Both the position numbers and the translations under genes were made by a program. Shown piece after piece: positions 33,695 to 41,328 of a DNA stretch of 45,745 nucleotides (position 1 is the stretch's first letter; each line of letters starts with the position of its first letter). The stretch is taken from contig CAZXLK010000003.1 of the NCBI GenBank assembly GCA_964641775.1, positions 1-45,745 on the forward strand. The letters run 5' to 3'. The notes beneath the pieces were generated by a model that searched no databases, was not told the DNA's origin, and was given only the letters and a program-made list of their open reading frames with translations. The stretch comes from CAIPFQ01 sp964641775. GTDB taxonomy: Bacteria; Chlamydiota; Chlamydiia; Chlamydiales; SM23-39.

Positions 33695-35125
33695 TTAATC
33701 AATGCTATCAGGGTATGGGAAGACAATGTCTTCGTTAGATAGCTTGTAATTGGGACGGCCATTATCGGAAAGAGAGCCTGCTCGGTGGGAGACGATCTCT
33801 TTATTTACCGAGTACATCTTGAGATTTGGAATGAGCCAAAAATCCATATCATAGGGAAGAAAAACCCCGTAAGAGTTGTAATAGTCGAGGATTTTTTTCA
33901 TGCCAGAGTGGCGAATAACCATGGAATAGGCCCCATAGCGCATGCCCGTCCGAGAAAACTCTGGGCTGACAGAATAAAATTTGGTGAAAAAAGAGGATAA
34001 AGGCTCGATGTGAAAATTTGGCCTAAATGCCAAAGCTCTGCATGGAACGGATCTTCCTAAAGTATCTTTTGTATCCGGATCGGTAAATAAGATGTCCCAC
34101 TCCGGATCAATAAGATCTAATTTCTCAATCAAATCGGGAATTTCATTTGGACTGCTCAGAATTTCTACATCGTCTTCCATCACCCAAATCGTTTGATACT
34201 TGGAGTCATAAGCATCTTTGAGCACCGAGAGATGGCTCAATACGATCCCAACTGCCCCCCGGGAAATGCCCAATGAAAAATAAGTCTTCCCCGATTGGAT
34301 AAATTCATATGTCTGATATTCCCTTTCATTGATTTTTCTGAAAATACTGCCCATGTAAAAATTGGGATTTTCTATGGCAAATTTTTTTACCCCAATCTCT
34401 TCTAGAGTAGAAAATGGCAATTTCCATCCATTGACAGCAGAAAATCGATAGGGATGAATCCCAAATAGTTGAAGACCAAATGACGTTAGCTCAAATTTTT
34501 CCGGCCTTTCATCTAGATTAATCATATAAATAAAATCGATATTTCTCATTGCATGAGATCCATTTTTATCCTTGCATGATCTAAAAAATGGATCTAGCTG
34601 ATAAATAGTTGGAGATGAAGGTATTTGATGATTTGGGACATAATTTAATGTTCTTGCAACAGAGTCAAAAATAGGCTGTTTTATAAAAATTGCATCTCCT
34701 TGCACATTGTCAAACCAATGGGCAATGGGCTGAAAATGCAGATAGTGCAAAAATTCACAAAGCTCTCTATAGTAGGAACTTCCAATAGTTGTATAGATTA
34801 CTGCAATCTCTTTCAGATATTTAGAAATAGGGTGAAGGATAGAAGGCTGAGATTGTCCAAAATCGATCCATAGAAAATCACATTGATAATCTTGGACTGA
34901 TGAAAGTTTTTGTAGAGTAAGCCATTTTCCATCAGGCCATATTTTCTTATATTTTTTGGCGGCGCCTTGAGCCTGATTATAAATGACTCCGGATGGATTA
35001 AGGGGAAGAAATAATGCTGCAACAGATAGCTTTTCGGGCAAATAAAAGATCCCCTCAAATTGAACATCCTCTCCAAATAAGAGCAGCGCAAAAACATAAA
35101 AAAATTTCATGAAATTTTTGAGCAT
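33695..35125 (-). CDS. Exported two-domain protein: methyltransferase-like N-half and GT25 glycosyltransferase C-half
   Basis: A 476-residue protein. The start MLKNFMKFFYVFALLLFGEDVQFEG (ATG 35125, alternative ATG 35110) resembles a signal peptide. Residues about 55-170 (GKWLTLQKLSSVQDYQCDFLWIDFGQ...LHYLHFQPIAHWFDN) resemble a degraded SAM-methyltransferase. Residues about 200-465 carry GT25 features: FIYMINLDERPEKFELT, GIVLSHLSVLKDAY, WVMEDDVEIL (DDV metal site) and LPYDMDFWL. GT25 enzymes modify LPS sugars or hydroxylysine collagen; the export signal points to periplasmic, surface or secreted action. The region is visibly A+T-rich. It diverges from an FkbM gene 21 bases away. Confidence 0.8.
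   Translation of the reverse strand: MLKNFMKFFYVFALLLFGEDVQFEGIFYLPEKLSVAALFLPLNPSGVIYNQAQGAAKKYKKIWPDGKWLTLQKLSSVQDYQCDFLWIDFGQSQPSILHPISKYLKEIAVIYTTIGSSYYRELCEFLHYLHFQPIAHWFDNVQGDAIFIKQPIFDSVARTLNYVPNHQIPSSPTIYQLDPFFRSCKDKNGSHAMRNIDFIYMINLDERPEKFELTSFGLQLFGIHPYRFSAVNGWKLPFSTLEEIGVKKFAIENPNFYMGSIFRKINEREYQTYEFIQSGKTYFSLGISRGAVGIVLSHLSVLKDAYDSKYQTIWVMEDDVEILSSPNEIPDLIEKLDLIDPEWDILFTDPDTKDTLGRSVPCRALAFRPNFHIEPLSSFFTKFYSVSPEFSRTGMRYGAYSMVIRHSGMKKILDYYNSYGVFLPYDMDFWLIPNLKMYSVNKEIVSHRAGSLSDNGRPNYKLSNEDIVFPYPDSID
35100..35119. promoter_or_regulatory. 20-bp perfect palindrome at the GT25/FkbM divergence
   Basis: The twenty bases from 35100 to 35119 (AAAAATTTCA and its mirror TGAAATTTTT) are a perfect palindrome. 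It spans the alternative GT25 start (ATG at 35108-35110) and lies 28 bases from the FkbM start. Position at a tight divergent pair suggests a shared operator; some of the symmetry may be due to A+T-rich coding sequence. Confidence 0.45.
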
Positions 35126-35146
35126 CCGGTATACACTTCTTTTTCT

Positions 35147-36127
35147 ATGCGAGTTTTTTTTATCTTTTTCTTCCTAACACTTAGAATTTTACAAGCGGGA
35201 GGGCATTATGGAAAAGAATTTTTAGAATCTAAAGGGTTGAGCCTTCTCTCTCATTGGGATAAAGATGGTGCCTTTTTTATCAAAACCGCTTATTTATTCA
35301 ATCAATCGACTTTAGAATATTTAAAAACACATCACATCACTAATGAATATAAAACATACTATGAGCCATTTTTTAGAACATATTATCATTTGAATGATGC
35401 GGATGATTCTATAAAAAAGATTCTAAAGCAAGGGCTGGCTTATGAAGGCAATATTGGAAGAATCATCTACGATCTAGTCAGATTGGGGTCTCATGCGATA
35501 GATATCGGATCCCATATCGGTGTTCATACCGTAACGATGTCTAAAAAAGTAGGGCCGCACGGAGCTGTATTTTCTTTTGAGCCAAATCGACAATTTTATC
35601 TGGAACTCTTAGATACCTTGAACTTAAATCAATGTGAAAATGTGATTCCGATATGCAAAGCTTTAAGCGACCATCAAGGAGAAGCAGTTCTTTCCACTAG
35701 TTTTCATCACTGTCCGCAAGTAATTGATCTTGAAGATCCTTTTAGTCTTTGCTTCCATTCAAATGAAGAAATATCAGGAGATTCAGTAGAGGTGATTTCT
35801 CTAGATTCTTTAGACATTAATAATGTATCTTTAATTAAAATCGACGTAGAAACTTATGAATATTTTGTATTAAAAGGAGCAAAAGATACTATTTTAAAAA
35901 ATAAACCCGTAATTATTTTCGAATGTTGGACAGGTGAAGAGTATAGCGACCCAAAATTCGAAGGCAACTTCGATCGGGTCATGACATTAATGGAATCGTA
36001 TGATTATGAAGTCTATCTATTTCACAACTGTGATTTTATCGCATTTCCTAAGGGAAAAGACCCCTATCTCGATCTTTTTAAGAAAAGATACAAAAAATTA
36101 GACAGTAACAGTTTTAGAGGAGTTTAA
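35147..36127 (+). CDS. FkbM-family SAM methyltransferase with apparent signal peptide
   Basis: A 326-residue protein. The N-terminus MRVFFIFFFLTLRILQAGG looks like a Sec signal. The FkbM domain (about residues 95-280) shows the SAM loop AIDIGSHIGVHTVTMSKKVGPHGAVFSFEPN and the signature LIKIDVETYEYFVLKGA (the usual IDVEG-E has Thr in place of Gly). FkbM methyltransferases act on sugars and lipids. Export of a SAM-dependent enzyme is odd because SAM is cytosolic; it may act in a host compartment or the signal may be a membrane anchor. It overlaps the convergent ptsN-type gene by 30 bases and is visibly A+T-rich. Confidence 0.85.
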   Translation: MRVFFIFFFLTLRILQAGGHYGKEFLESKGLSLLSHWDKDGAFFIKTAYLFNQSTLEYLKTHHITNEYKTYYEPFFRTYYHLNDADDSIKKILKQGLAYEGNIGRIIYDLVRLGSHAIDIGSHIGVHTVTMSKKVGPHGAVFSFEPNRQFYLELLDTLNLNQCENVIPICKALSDHQGEAVLSTSFHHCPQVIDLEDPFSLCFHSNEEISGDSVEVISLDSLDINNVSLIKIDVETYEYFVLKGAKDTILKNKPVIIFECWTGEEYSDPKFEGNFDRVMTLMESYDYEVYLFHNCDFIAFPKGKDPYLDLFKKRYKKLDSNSFRGV

Positions 36128-36802
36128 ACTCCCTTCCCAATTTTTAATTTTTTCAAGGAGCTGGGCTTTCGTGGGGTGGCGGCGGAGAAAGGCCAGATTA
36201 TCGGGTTTCGATGAGAGATGGGCAAGCTTGGCAAGAAGGTGCAGGTGGCGCTTATCATCGCATGCAAAGAGGAAGAAAAGGGTGTGGACAGGCTTGCCGT
36301 CCAAGGCGCCATATTCTATCGGTTTTTTGGGGAAAACAATGGAGACTACATCGAAAGATTCTTGAAGGAGAAAATCCCTAGTGTGGGGCACGGCAACTCC
36401 GTTGGAAAGAGCTGTTGGCATGAGAGTTTCTCGATCCAGAAGGAGTTCTGTGATCACTTCTGCATCCAGATGCAAGTCTTTTGCAATTTTTTTCATACTT
36501 GCCCGAATCACCTCTTCTTTGGTCTCTCCGGGAATTTCTGCGTAAACTCCCCCTTTATGAATTGCTCGGTACAGGCCGAATTGATGGGTTCCAAGGCGCC
36601 CACTCTCTTCTTCTTGCACAAATGGGAAAAATTCTTCCCCTTCTTGCTTGCAGCTGAGAACCCAATTTTCAATTTCGCTGCGGCTGAAACGATATTGTTG
36701 GTTCAGTCTGTAGTAGGGGATTTTGCTACCCGAAATCCATCTTCGGACTGTTTCTTCCGAAACATCCAAAAGCTGAGCAACATCTCGTAATCTTAAATCC
36801 AT
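36098..36802 (-). CDS. ptsN: PTS IIA (PtsN) protein with N-terminal helix-turn-helix
   Basis: A 234-residue cytosolic protein. Residues 1-50 form an excisionase/MerR-like HTH (LRLRDVAQLLDVSEETVRRWISGSKIPYYRL). The PTS_EIIA_2 domain covers about 85-220 with the phosphorylatable His140 in VAVPHTRDFL. The combination suggests DNA binding tuned by phosphorylation state. As I recall, C. trachomatis CT291 (or CT290) has the same architecture, next to another ptsN, dut and accD. It overlaps the end of the A+T-rich island gene. Confidence 0.9.
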   Translation of the reverse strand: MDLRLRDVAQLLDVSEETVRRWISGSKIPYYRLNQQYRFSRSEIENWVLSCKQEGEEFFPFVQEEESGRLGTHQFGLYRAIHKGGVYAEIPGETKEEVIRASMKKIAKDLHLDAEVITELLLDRETLMPTALSNGVAVPHTRDFLLQESFDVVSIVFPKKPIEYGALDGKPVHTLFFLFACDDKRHLHLLAKLAHLSSKPDNLAFLRRHPTKAQLLEKIKNWEGSLNSSKTVTV

Positions 36803-36846
36803 TCATTCCCCCCAAAGGAATATGAAATAACAAAATAAGAATTTAA

Positions 36847-37359
36847 TTAAAAGGCAGAAAATAAGCGAAGAACTTGTTCGGGGGAAGCAGCTGCAATGAT
36901 GGACTTCCGAAGATCTACATTTTTAATCAAGGAAGTGAGCTGAGATAAGATTTGGAGATACTCCGATTGCCGATCATCAGGCCCTCCAATCATAAAAATG
37001 ATTCGGACAGGCGCAGTGTCAAGAGCATTCCAATCAAGCCCCTCTTTCTTTTGGATTCCAAGCGCCAAAAAGAAGTCATTGAAATTTTTCAATTTTGCAT
37101 GGGGAACGGCAACTCCCATTCCGATTCCGGTAGATACTAAGTTTTCTCGATGGAAAATGGCGTTCCTAAAGCTCTCTTTGTCGGAGAGTTTGCCCGCTTT
37201 ATCCAAAGCATCGATGAGCGAATCGATTGCCTCATCGCGCGAATTTGCTTCGAGAAAGCAAATTTGACTCGCCTCTAAAGAGGCAAAAATCTTTACATCT
37301 CTTTTTTTTCGAAGAGGTCGAAAGAGATCAAAAGGGCTAGTGCGTGCCAGTGTGGCCAA
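36847..37359 (-). CDS. ptsN: PTS IIA (PtsN/NtrA-like) regulatory protein
   Basis: A 170-residue EIIA domain without an HTH. The active His87 is in GVAVPHAKLKNF. Structure IGGPDDRQSEYLQILSQLT is conserved. Such proteins relay phosphate from PtsP/PtsO in the nitrogen PTS rather than a sugar. An odd N-terminal extension of about 20 residues (MATLARTSPFDLFRPLRKKR) overlaps the dut stop by 23 bases, so the start is uncertain. Confidence 0.88.
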   Translation of the reverse strand: MATLARTSPFDLFRPLRKKRDVKIFASLEASQICFLEANSRDEAIDSLIDALDKAGKLSDKESFRNAIFHRENLVSTGIGMGVAVPHAKLKNFNDFFLALGIQKKEGLDWNALDTAPVRIIFMIGGPDDRQSEYLQILSQLTSLIKNVDLRKSIIAAASPEQVLRLFSAF

Positions 37360-37783
37360 ATTTCCCCTCCCCTCTTAGCGTCTCTGTAATAAATCCACTC
37401 AAATGAAATTCTGCCTGGGCAACCGGCGCTAATATGAGCTGCGCAATCCTCATTTTCGGAGTAACGACAAAAGGCTCTTTGCCATGATTGATCAAAATCA
37501 CGCAAATTTCTCCCCGATAATCCGAATCAATGGTTCCGGGGGTGTTCAAAACGGTTACTTGGTTTTTTGCCGCATAGCCGCTTCTTGGCCGAACCTGGAT
37601 TTCAAATCCATGAGGAAGATCTGCCTTAATTCCCGTTGGAATAATCGCAGATGTCCCGGGAAGAATTGTTACGGGCTCAAGAATTGCAGCGCGAACGTCT
37701 GCGCCGGACGAGCTCAAAGTCGCATAGCTCGGCAGGAGCTCAGGATCGTCAGTTTGTATGGGAACGGGAATTTTCTGTTGCAT
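37337..37783 (-). CDS. dut: dUTP pyrophosphatase
   Basis: A 148-residue trimeric enzyme that hydrolyses dUTP to dUMP. All five motifs are readable: SSGADVRA, RPRSG, NTPGTIDSDYRGE (catalytic Asp and Tyr), VTPKMRIAQLI and RGEGKFGHTG. Motif 5 deviates from the usual RGxGGFGSTG (Lys and His substitutions) but keeps the arginine-Gly framework. The start overlaps accD by 35 bases and the end overlaps ptsN by 23, a very compact chain. It corresponds to CT292. Confidence 0.95.
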   Translation of the reverse strand: MQQKIPVPIQTDDPELLPSYATLSSSGADVRAAILEPVTILPGTSAIIPTGIKADLPHGFEIQVRPRSGYAAKNQVTVLNTPGTIDSDYRGEICVILINHGKEPFVVTPKMRIAQLILAPVAQAEFHLSGFITETLRGEGKFGHTGTH

Positions 37784-38705
37784 AATGGATTTCCAAAAGC
37801 TCTTTTAAACGGTGAGACATTTTTTTGGCAAGCAGGCTTGAATGTTTTAAATCAAAAGCCCTCTCATTTGCCGTGAGAAAATCTAAGAAAAAGGCAAGTT
37901 TTTGCCTTAGTTCCGATCGTTTTACAATGCAATCAATCATCCCATTTTCCAGCAAAAATTCCGATTTTTGCGCTTTTGGCGGAAGCTTATGCCGAATCGT
38001 TTGCTCAACGACACGGGGCCCCGCAAAGGCAATCAGGGCATCGGGCTCTGCAAGGATGATATCTCCAAGCGTTGCAAAAGATGCCGTCACGCCGCCGGTT
38101 GTTGGATTGGTTAAAATCGAAATATAGGGAATGCCCGCCTCATGCAGCCTGGAAAGGGCAGCTGATGTCTTTGCCATCTGCATTAAAGAGAGAATTGATT
38201 CTTGCATTCGAGCGCCCCCCGATGCGGAGACGATGACTAAAGGAATTTTTTTAGATAGGGCCAGCTCAATCAAAAGGGTAAGCCGCTCCCCTACTACGGA
38301 ACCCATCGATCCGCCCATAAAGGCAAAGTCAAGGACAGCAAGGGCAAAGGGGTGCTCTTCCAAACGGCAAGTTCCCGTTGAGATCGCATCGAGGCGCCCC
38401 GTTTTTTTCTGGGCAATCGCAATACGGGATTTATAGCTTTCCGTATCGACAAACTCCAGAGAGTCGACAGGCCCAATATTGGAAAAATGCTCAGTAAAGG
38501 TGCCGGAATCGGTTAAAAGATCGATCCTTTGCTTGAGGGTCAATCGGTAGTGATAATTACATTTGGGACATGCATTGAGGTTTTGCTGCAGCTCATTGCC
38601 ATGGATCAGCTCTGAGCAGCCGCTGCACTTAACCCATCCGCTAAATCCATCTTTTTTTGAAGTCTGGACTTTGATTTTAGGCTTTTTTTTAGAAAAGAGG
38701 CCCAT
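37749..38705 (-). CDS. accD: Acetyl-CoA carboxylase carboxyltransferase subunit beta
   Basis: A 318-residue subunit that, with AccA, moves CO2 from biotin to acetyl-CoA in fatty-acid synthesis. The N-terminal zinc finger (CSGC and CPKC, about residues 28-49) and the crotonase-fold core (FMGGSMGSVVGERL, VIVSASGGARMQESILSLMQMAKTS, LTNPTTGGVTASFA, AFAGPRVVEQTI) are complete. Corresponds to CT293. The ATG at 38705 lies about ten bases from a good -10, with no visible ribosome site. Confidence 0.97.
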   Translation of the reverse strand: MGLFSKKKPKIKVQTSKKDGFSGWVKCSGCSELIHGNELQQNLNACPKCNYHYRLTLKQRIDLLTDSGTFTEHFSNIGPVDSLEFVDTESYKSRIAIAQKKTGRLDAISTGTCRLEEHPFALAVLDFAFMGGSMGSVVGERLTLLIELALSKKIPLVIVSASGGARMQESILSLMQMAKTSAALSRLHEAGIPYISILTNPTTGGVTASFATLGDIILAEPDALIAFAGPRVVEQTIRHKLPPKAQKSEFLLENGMIDCIVKRSELRQKLAFFLDFLTANERAFDLKHSSLLAKKMSHRLKELLEIHYATENSRSHTN

Positions 38706-38714
38706 AGTACAGCT

Positions 38715-38744
38715 ACTATATCATGAGAACCCCGCTCCAGGCAA
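38715..38744 (-). promoter_or_regulatory. Putative accD promoter, possibly giving a leaderless transcript
   Basis: On the minus strand, TTGCCT (38744-38739) and TATAGT (38720-38715) are separated by 18 bases. The -10 ends ten bases from the accD ATG at 38705, so initiation near 38708 would leave almost no leader. No Shine-Dalgarno is seen. Confidence 0.4.
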
Positions 38745-38874
38745 GCCTAGAAAAAAAGCTAGGTAAGGAAATTTTTTACTTCTTTGATGACAGCTTTCCA
38801 GTCATGCCATCTAAAAATAATCCTACCTATCCTGTAAATTTTTTAGTTGCGATATGTTATGCAACTGTCTCAGA

Positions 38875-39525
38875 TTATATTAAAAGACCTTCCTTAATTA
38901 AATAAGACGATCGCTTTACAAACAAAAAGTCTATTTCACTAAGTTCTCCGGTTGGCAGATAATGAAGCTCTAAAATATCCAATATTCTATAACCTAAATC
39001 ATTCATAAAAGAAATTAACTCATCCATTAACGGCGCTTTAATATTATATTCCAGCACTTTCGTTTCTATAATTATTGCCTCCGCAAAACAAACAAGCGAT
39101 CGACTTCCTGAAAGAATAAGCTTTTCAGCTCCTTGTACATCTATTTTAATTAAATCAGGGCAAGGAATTTGGTTTTTTTCCACTAGAAAACTAAGCGTTG
39201 TCATCCTCAATGTTTTCATAGACATAGCCGTTCCCTGATAATAAGAGGTGTTTTCTCTAAAAATGCTATCACCTGTTCCATTAATTGAATAGAAAGTCAC
39301 GTCTTTTTCCTGATCTCCTAGTAAATGAATGAAATAAGGAAACGGCTGTTTTTGAAGATAAGGAATATGATGTTCATTCGCTTCAAAAAGATAAAAGGAG
39401 GCTAGAGGAAACACTTGTTTGATCCCATCACTCCATGTCCCTTTGTGAGCTCCAATATCGTAAATCACTTTTGGCGAAAAACCCTTTGCGCGTAAAAAAG
39501 ACAATCTTTGTTGATGAGAATTCAT
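38875..39525 (-). CDS. FkbM-family methyltransferase, cytosolic form
   Basis: A 216-residue protein without a signal peptide. The SAM loop is VIYDIGAHKGTWSDGI (about residues 20-35), with LFEANEHH at the adenosine-binding acidic strand and the FkbM hallmark LIKIDVQGAEKLILSGS. Substrate unknown; probably a glycan or lipid. It and the next ORF are inserted between accD and sodA, which are adjacent in Chlamydia (CT293-CT294). The sequence is visibly A+T-rich. Confidence 0.85.
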   Translation of the reverse strand: MNSHQQRLSFLRAKGFSPKVIYDIGAHKGTWSDGIKQVFPLASFYLFEANEHHIPYLQKQPFPYFIHLLGDQEKDVTFYSINGTGDSIFRENTSYYQGTAMSMKTLRMTTLSFLVEKNQIPCPDLIKIDVQGAEKLILSGSRSLVCFAEAIIIETKVLEYNIKAPLMDELISFMNDLGYRILDILELHYLPTGELSEIDFLFVKRSSYLIKEGLLI

Positions 39526-39662
39526 TTTAAATCCTTTAATTAATTATTTTCTTCCTTCGGCAGTTACTTACGATGGGCCCTCTCGAGCTCAACAGTCTCA
39601 TATTATAAAAATAACAATTTTTTAAAATCAATTGGAACAAATCAGAATATAATTAATTAACC

Positions 39663-39692
39663 TTGCCAGTACGAACGGTATGCTTGTATTTA
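39663..39692 (+). promoter_or_regulatory. Putative promoter for the ORF at 39734
   Basis: TTGCCA (39663-39668) and TATTTA (39687-39692) have an 18-base spacer. AGGGG at 39723-39727 precedes the ATG by six bases. Confidence 0.35.
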
Positions 39693-39733
39693 ATGTGGAT
39701 ATAAGAAATAGAGAAAAAAAATAGGGGTAGAAA

Positions 39734-40051
39734 ATGGATTCTATTAATCCGGACAGAAAAGTTTTTCAAGATTTGTACCAACAAGAACAGCTCGGAGAAG
39801 AGGGTTTTTTAGCTTATTACAAAGGAGATCAAAAAACGGGCGAGAAGAAAATGAAAGAAGCAATGCTTGCTTCGCATAGAGACCTTCTGACCATTAAAGA
39901 CAATACTCTTCGAGATGAGACAAAAAAACTTTTCGATTTATTGAATGAAACAATTAAGCGGTATATAAGCAACCCCAATGAATACAATTTAAGGTTATTG
40001 AAACATAACCTGGATGCTTATAAAGGCCATGTAGATACCCACCAACGCTAA
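39734..40051 (+). CDS. Small helical protein of unknown function
   Basis: A 105-residue soluble protein, charged (Lys/Glu/Asp-rich) and probably all-helical, without Cys. No family recognised. The AGGGG ribosome site makes it a likely real gene. It lies between the cytosolic FkbM gene and a hexanucleotide repeat that starts four bases after its stop, in an insert not shared with Chlamydia. Confidence 0.65.
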   Translation: MDSINPDRKVFQDLYQQEQLGEEGFLAYYKGDQKTGEKKMKEAMLASHRDLLTIKDNTLRDETKKLFDLLNETIKRYISNPNEYNLRLLKHNLDAYKGHVDTHQR

Positions 40052-40053
40052 AA

Positions 40054-40130
40054 GCCGTGCCCGTGCCCGTGCCCGTGCCCGTGCCTGTGCCTGTGCCCGT
40101 GCCCGATACCGATACCGTTACCGTGCCCGA
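40054..40130. repeat. Hexanucleotide repeat (GTGCCC / GATACC / GTTACC)
   Basis: About twelve tandem six-base units: CCGTGC copies, CCTGTG variants, then CCGATA, CCGATA and CCGTTA, ending in CCGTGCCCG. It joins the GTGCCC form (18421) and the GATACC form (2836) in one array. It fills the whole space between the convergent small gene and sodA. Confidence 0.88.
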
Positions 40131-40139
40131 AACTTTTCC

Positions 40140-40754
40140 CTACCCGGTAGCTTTGGCAAAGCGCTCTTCGATGTTTTTCCAATTGAGGACTTGCCAAATG
40201 GCTTTCACGTAATCGGCTCGTACGTTGAAATACTGCAAATAGTAAGCGTGTTCCCAGACATCAATTCCAAAAAGGGGGACAAGGCCGCGGGTGCTGAGAG
40301 GATCTTGATTGGCACAGGTTGCAATTTCGAGCTGTTTTTGCATTTTGTTGTATCCGAGCCAGCCCCAACCTGAGCCTTGGATGGCCGTGGTTTCCGCATT
40401 CATTTTTTCTTGAAAAGTATCAAAAGAGCCAAAATCGCGTTTGATCGTCTCTAAGAGACTGCCTGAAGGCGCTGCTGGACCTCCTTTTGGGGCCAAAATC
40501 GTCCAAAAAATGCTGTGGTTGATGTGGCCTCCACCATTGAATTTGATCGCCGATTGCTGCGCGATCATCGATGCCACGTCATTTTTACTTTCCGCTTCAT
40601 GATACTTTTCCAAAGCTGTGTTTAGATTGGTCACATAGCCTTTGTGGTGCTTGGTATAGTGAAGCTCCATGATCTTTGCGGAGATCACAGGCTCCAAAGC
40701 ATTGAAATCATAAGGCAGGTCGGGAAGTTGATAATTCGGTTTTTCTTTGCCCAT
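40140..40754 (-). CDS. sodA: Superoxide dismutase, Mn type
   Basis: A 204-residue enzyme that disproportionates superoxide. The metal ligands are His32 (ELHYTKHHKGY), His80 (GGGHINHSIFW), Asp165 and His169 (GIDVWEHAYYLQY). The GGHxNH motif and Gln in IQGSGWGWL are the pattern of Mn-SODs rather than Fe-SODs. No signal peptide. Starts one base after the hemD stop (TAAATG), and corresponds to CT294 (sodM). Confidence 0.95.
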   Translation of the reverse strand: MGKEKPNYQLPDLPYDFNALEPVISAKIMELHYTKHHKGYVTNLNTALEKYHEAESKNDVASMIAQQSAIKFNGGGHINHSIFWTILAPKGGPAAPSGSLLETIKRDFGSFDTFQEKMNAETTAIQGSGWGWLGYNKMQKQLEIATCANQDPLSTRGLVPLFGIDVWEHAYYLQYFNVRADYVKAIWQVLNWKNIEERFAKATG

Positions 40755-40755
40755 T

Positions 40756-41328
40756 TTACATCTCCAATGTAAGCACTCTTTTTGTAATTGGTCCTATAGC
40801 CGTTAGGGTGATGGATTTGGGAATCTTAGCAAAAATGCATTTAAAAGCATAGACCGTACTAGGACTTGTAAAAACAATTTCATGAAAGTAAGTCAGATCC
40901 GGGATAGGTTCGGGTTTTTGATAGATCGTATCGTAAAGAGCAAAGCTAAAATGGGGGAAATTTTTTAGATATTGGGAAAGGTTTGGCCTAGCAAGTTTTG
41001 AGTGGGGATAAAGAAGAAAAGCTTTTTGTAAATCAAGGGTGTTGAGTTTTTCGATCACTCCTTCTTGAGTAGGATTTTTTGCAAGCAAACACTCCGCTCC
41101 CCGTTTTTTTGCAAGCTCTGCAGTTGCCTCGCCAATGACAATGGCTTTTTTTCCTAAAAGAGAGAGCGGCCAATAACGGACAGAGTTTTTACTCGTAAAA
41201 ATGATATAGGAATAGGGTAATTTTAATGCCTTTTGCAAATCAGAAGATTCGATTTTTTGTGTTCGAATTACGGGGTAATGGAAAACTCCAACCGGAGGGT
41301 CAATTCCCAGATACAAAATGGATTTCAC
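40756..41328 (-). CDS. hemD: Uroporphyrinogen-III synthase family protein
   Basis: A 190-residue HemD-like protein. Two halves with conserved loops are seen: FTSKNSVRYWPL, AIVIGEATAELAKKRGAE, then FTSPSTVYAFKCIF and LTAIGPITKRVL. The frame reaches 41376, but GTG at 41328, seven bases after GAGG, gives the natural start VKSILYLGIDPPVG; it overlaps hemC by 29 bases. It cyclises hydroxymethylbilane from HemC. Sequence conservation in this family is low, so the call rests on loops plus the hemC neighbour. Confidence 0.78.
   Translation of the reverse strand: MKSILYLGIDPPVGVFHYPVIRTQKIESSDLQKALKLPYSYIIFTSKNSVRYWPLSLLGKKAIVIGEATAELAKKRGAECLLAKNPTQEGVIEKLNTLDLQKAFLLYPHSKLARPNLSQYLKNFPHFSFALYDTIYQKPEPIPDLTYFHEIVFTSPSTVYAFKCIFAKIPKSITLTAIGPITKRVLTLEM

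Noticed and set aside
38723..38905. 60-codon plus-strand ORF between accD and the FkbM gene
   Set aside because: No ribosome site and no recognisable protein; it overlaps the accD promoter and the FkbM end.
40054..40130. CRISPR array
   Set aside because: Units are six bases without spacers; no cas genes are present.
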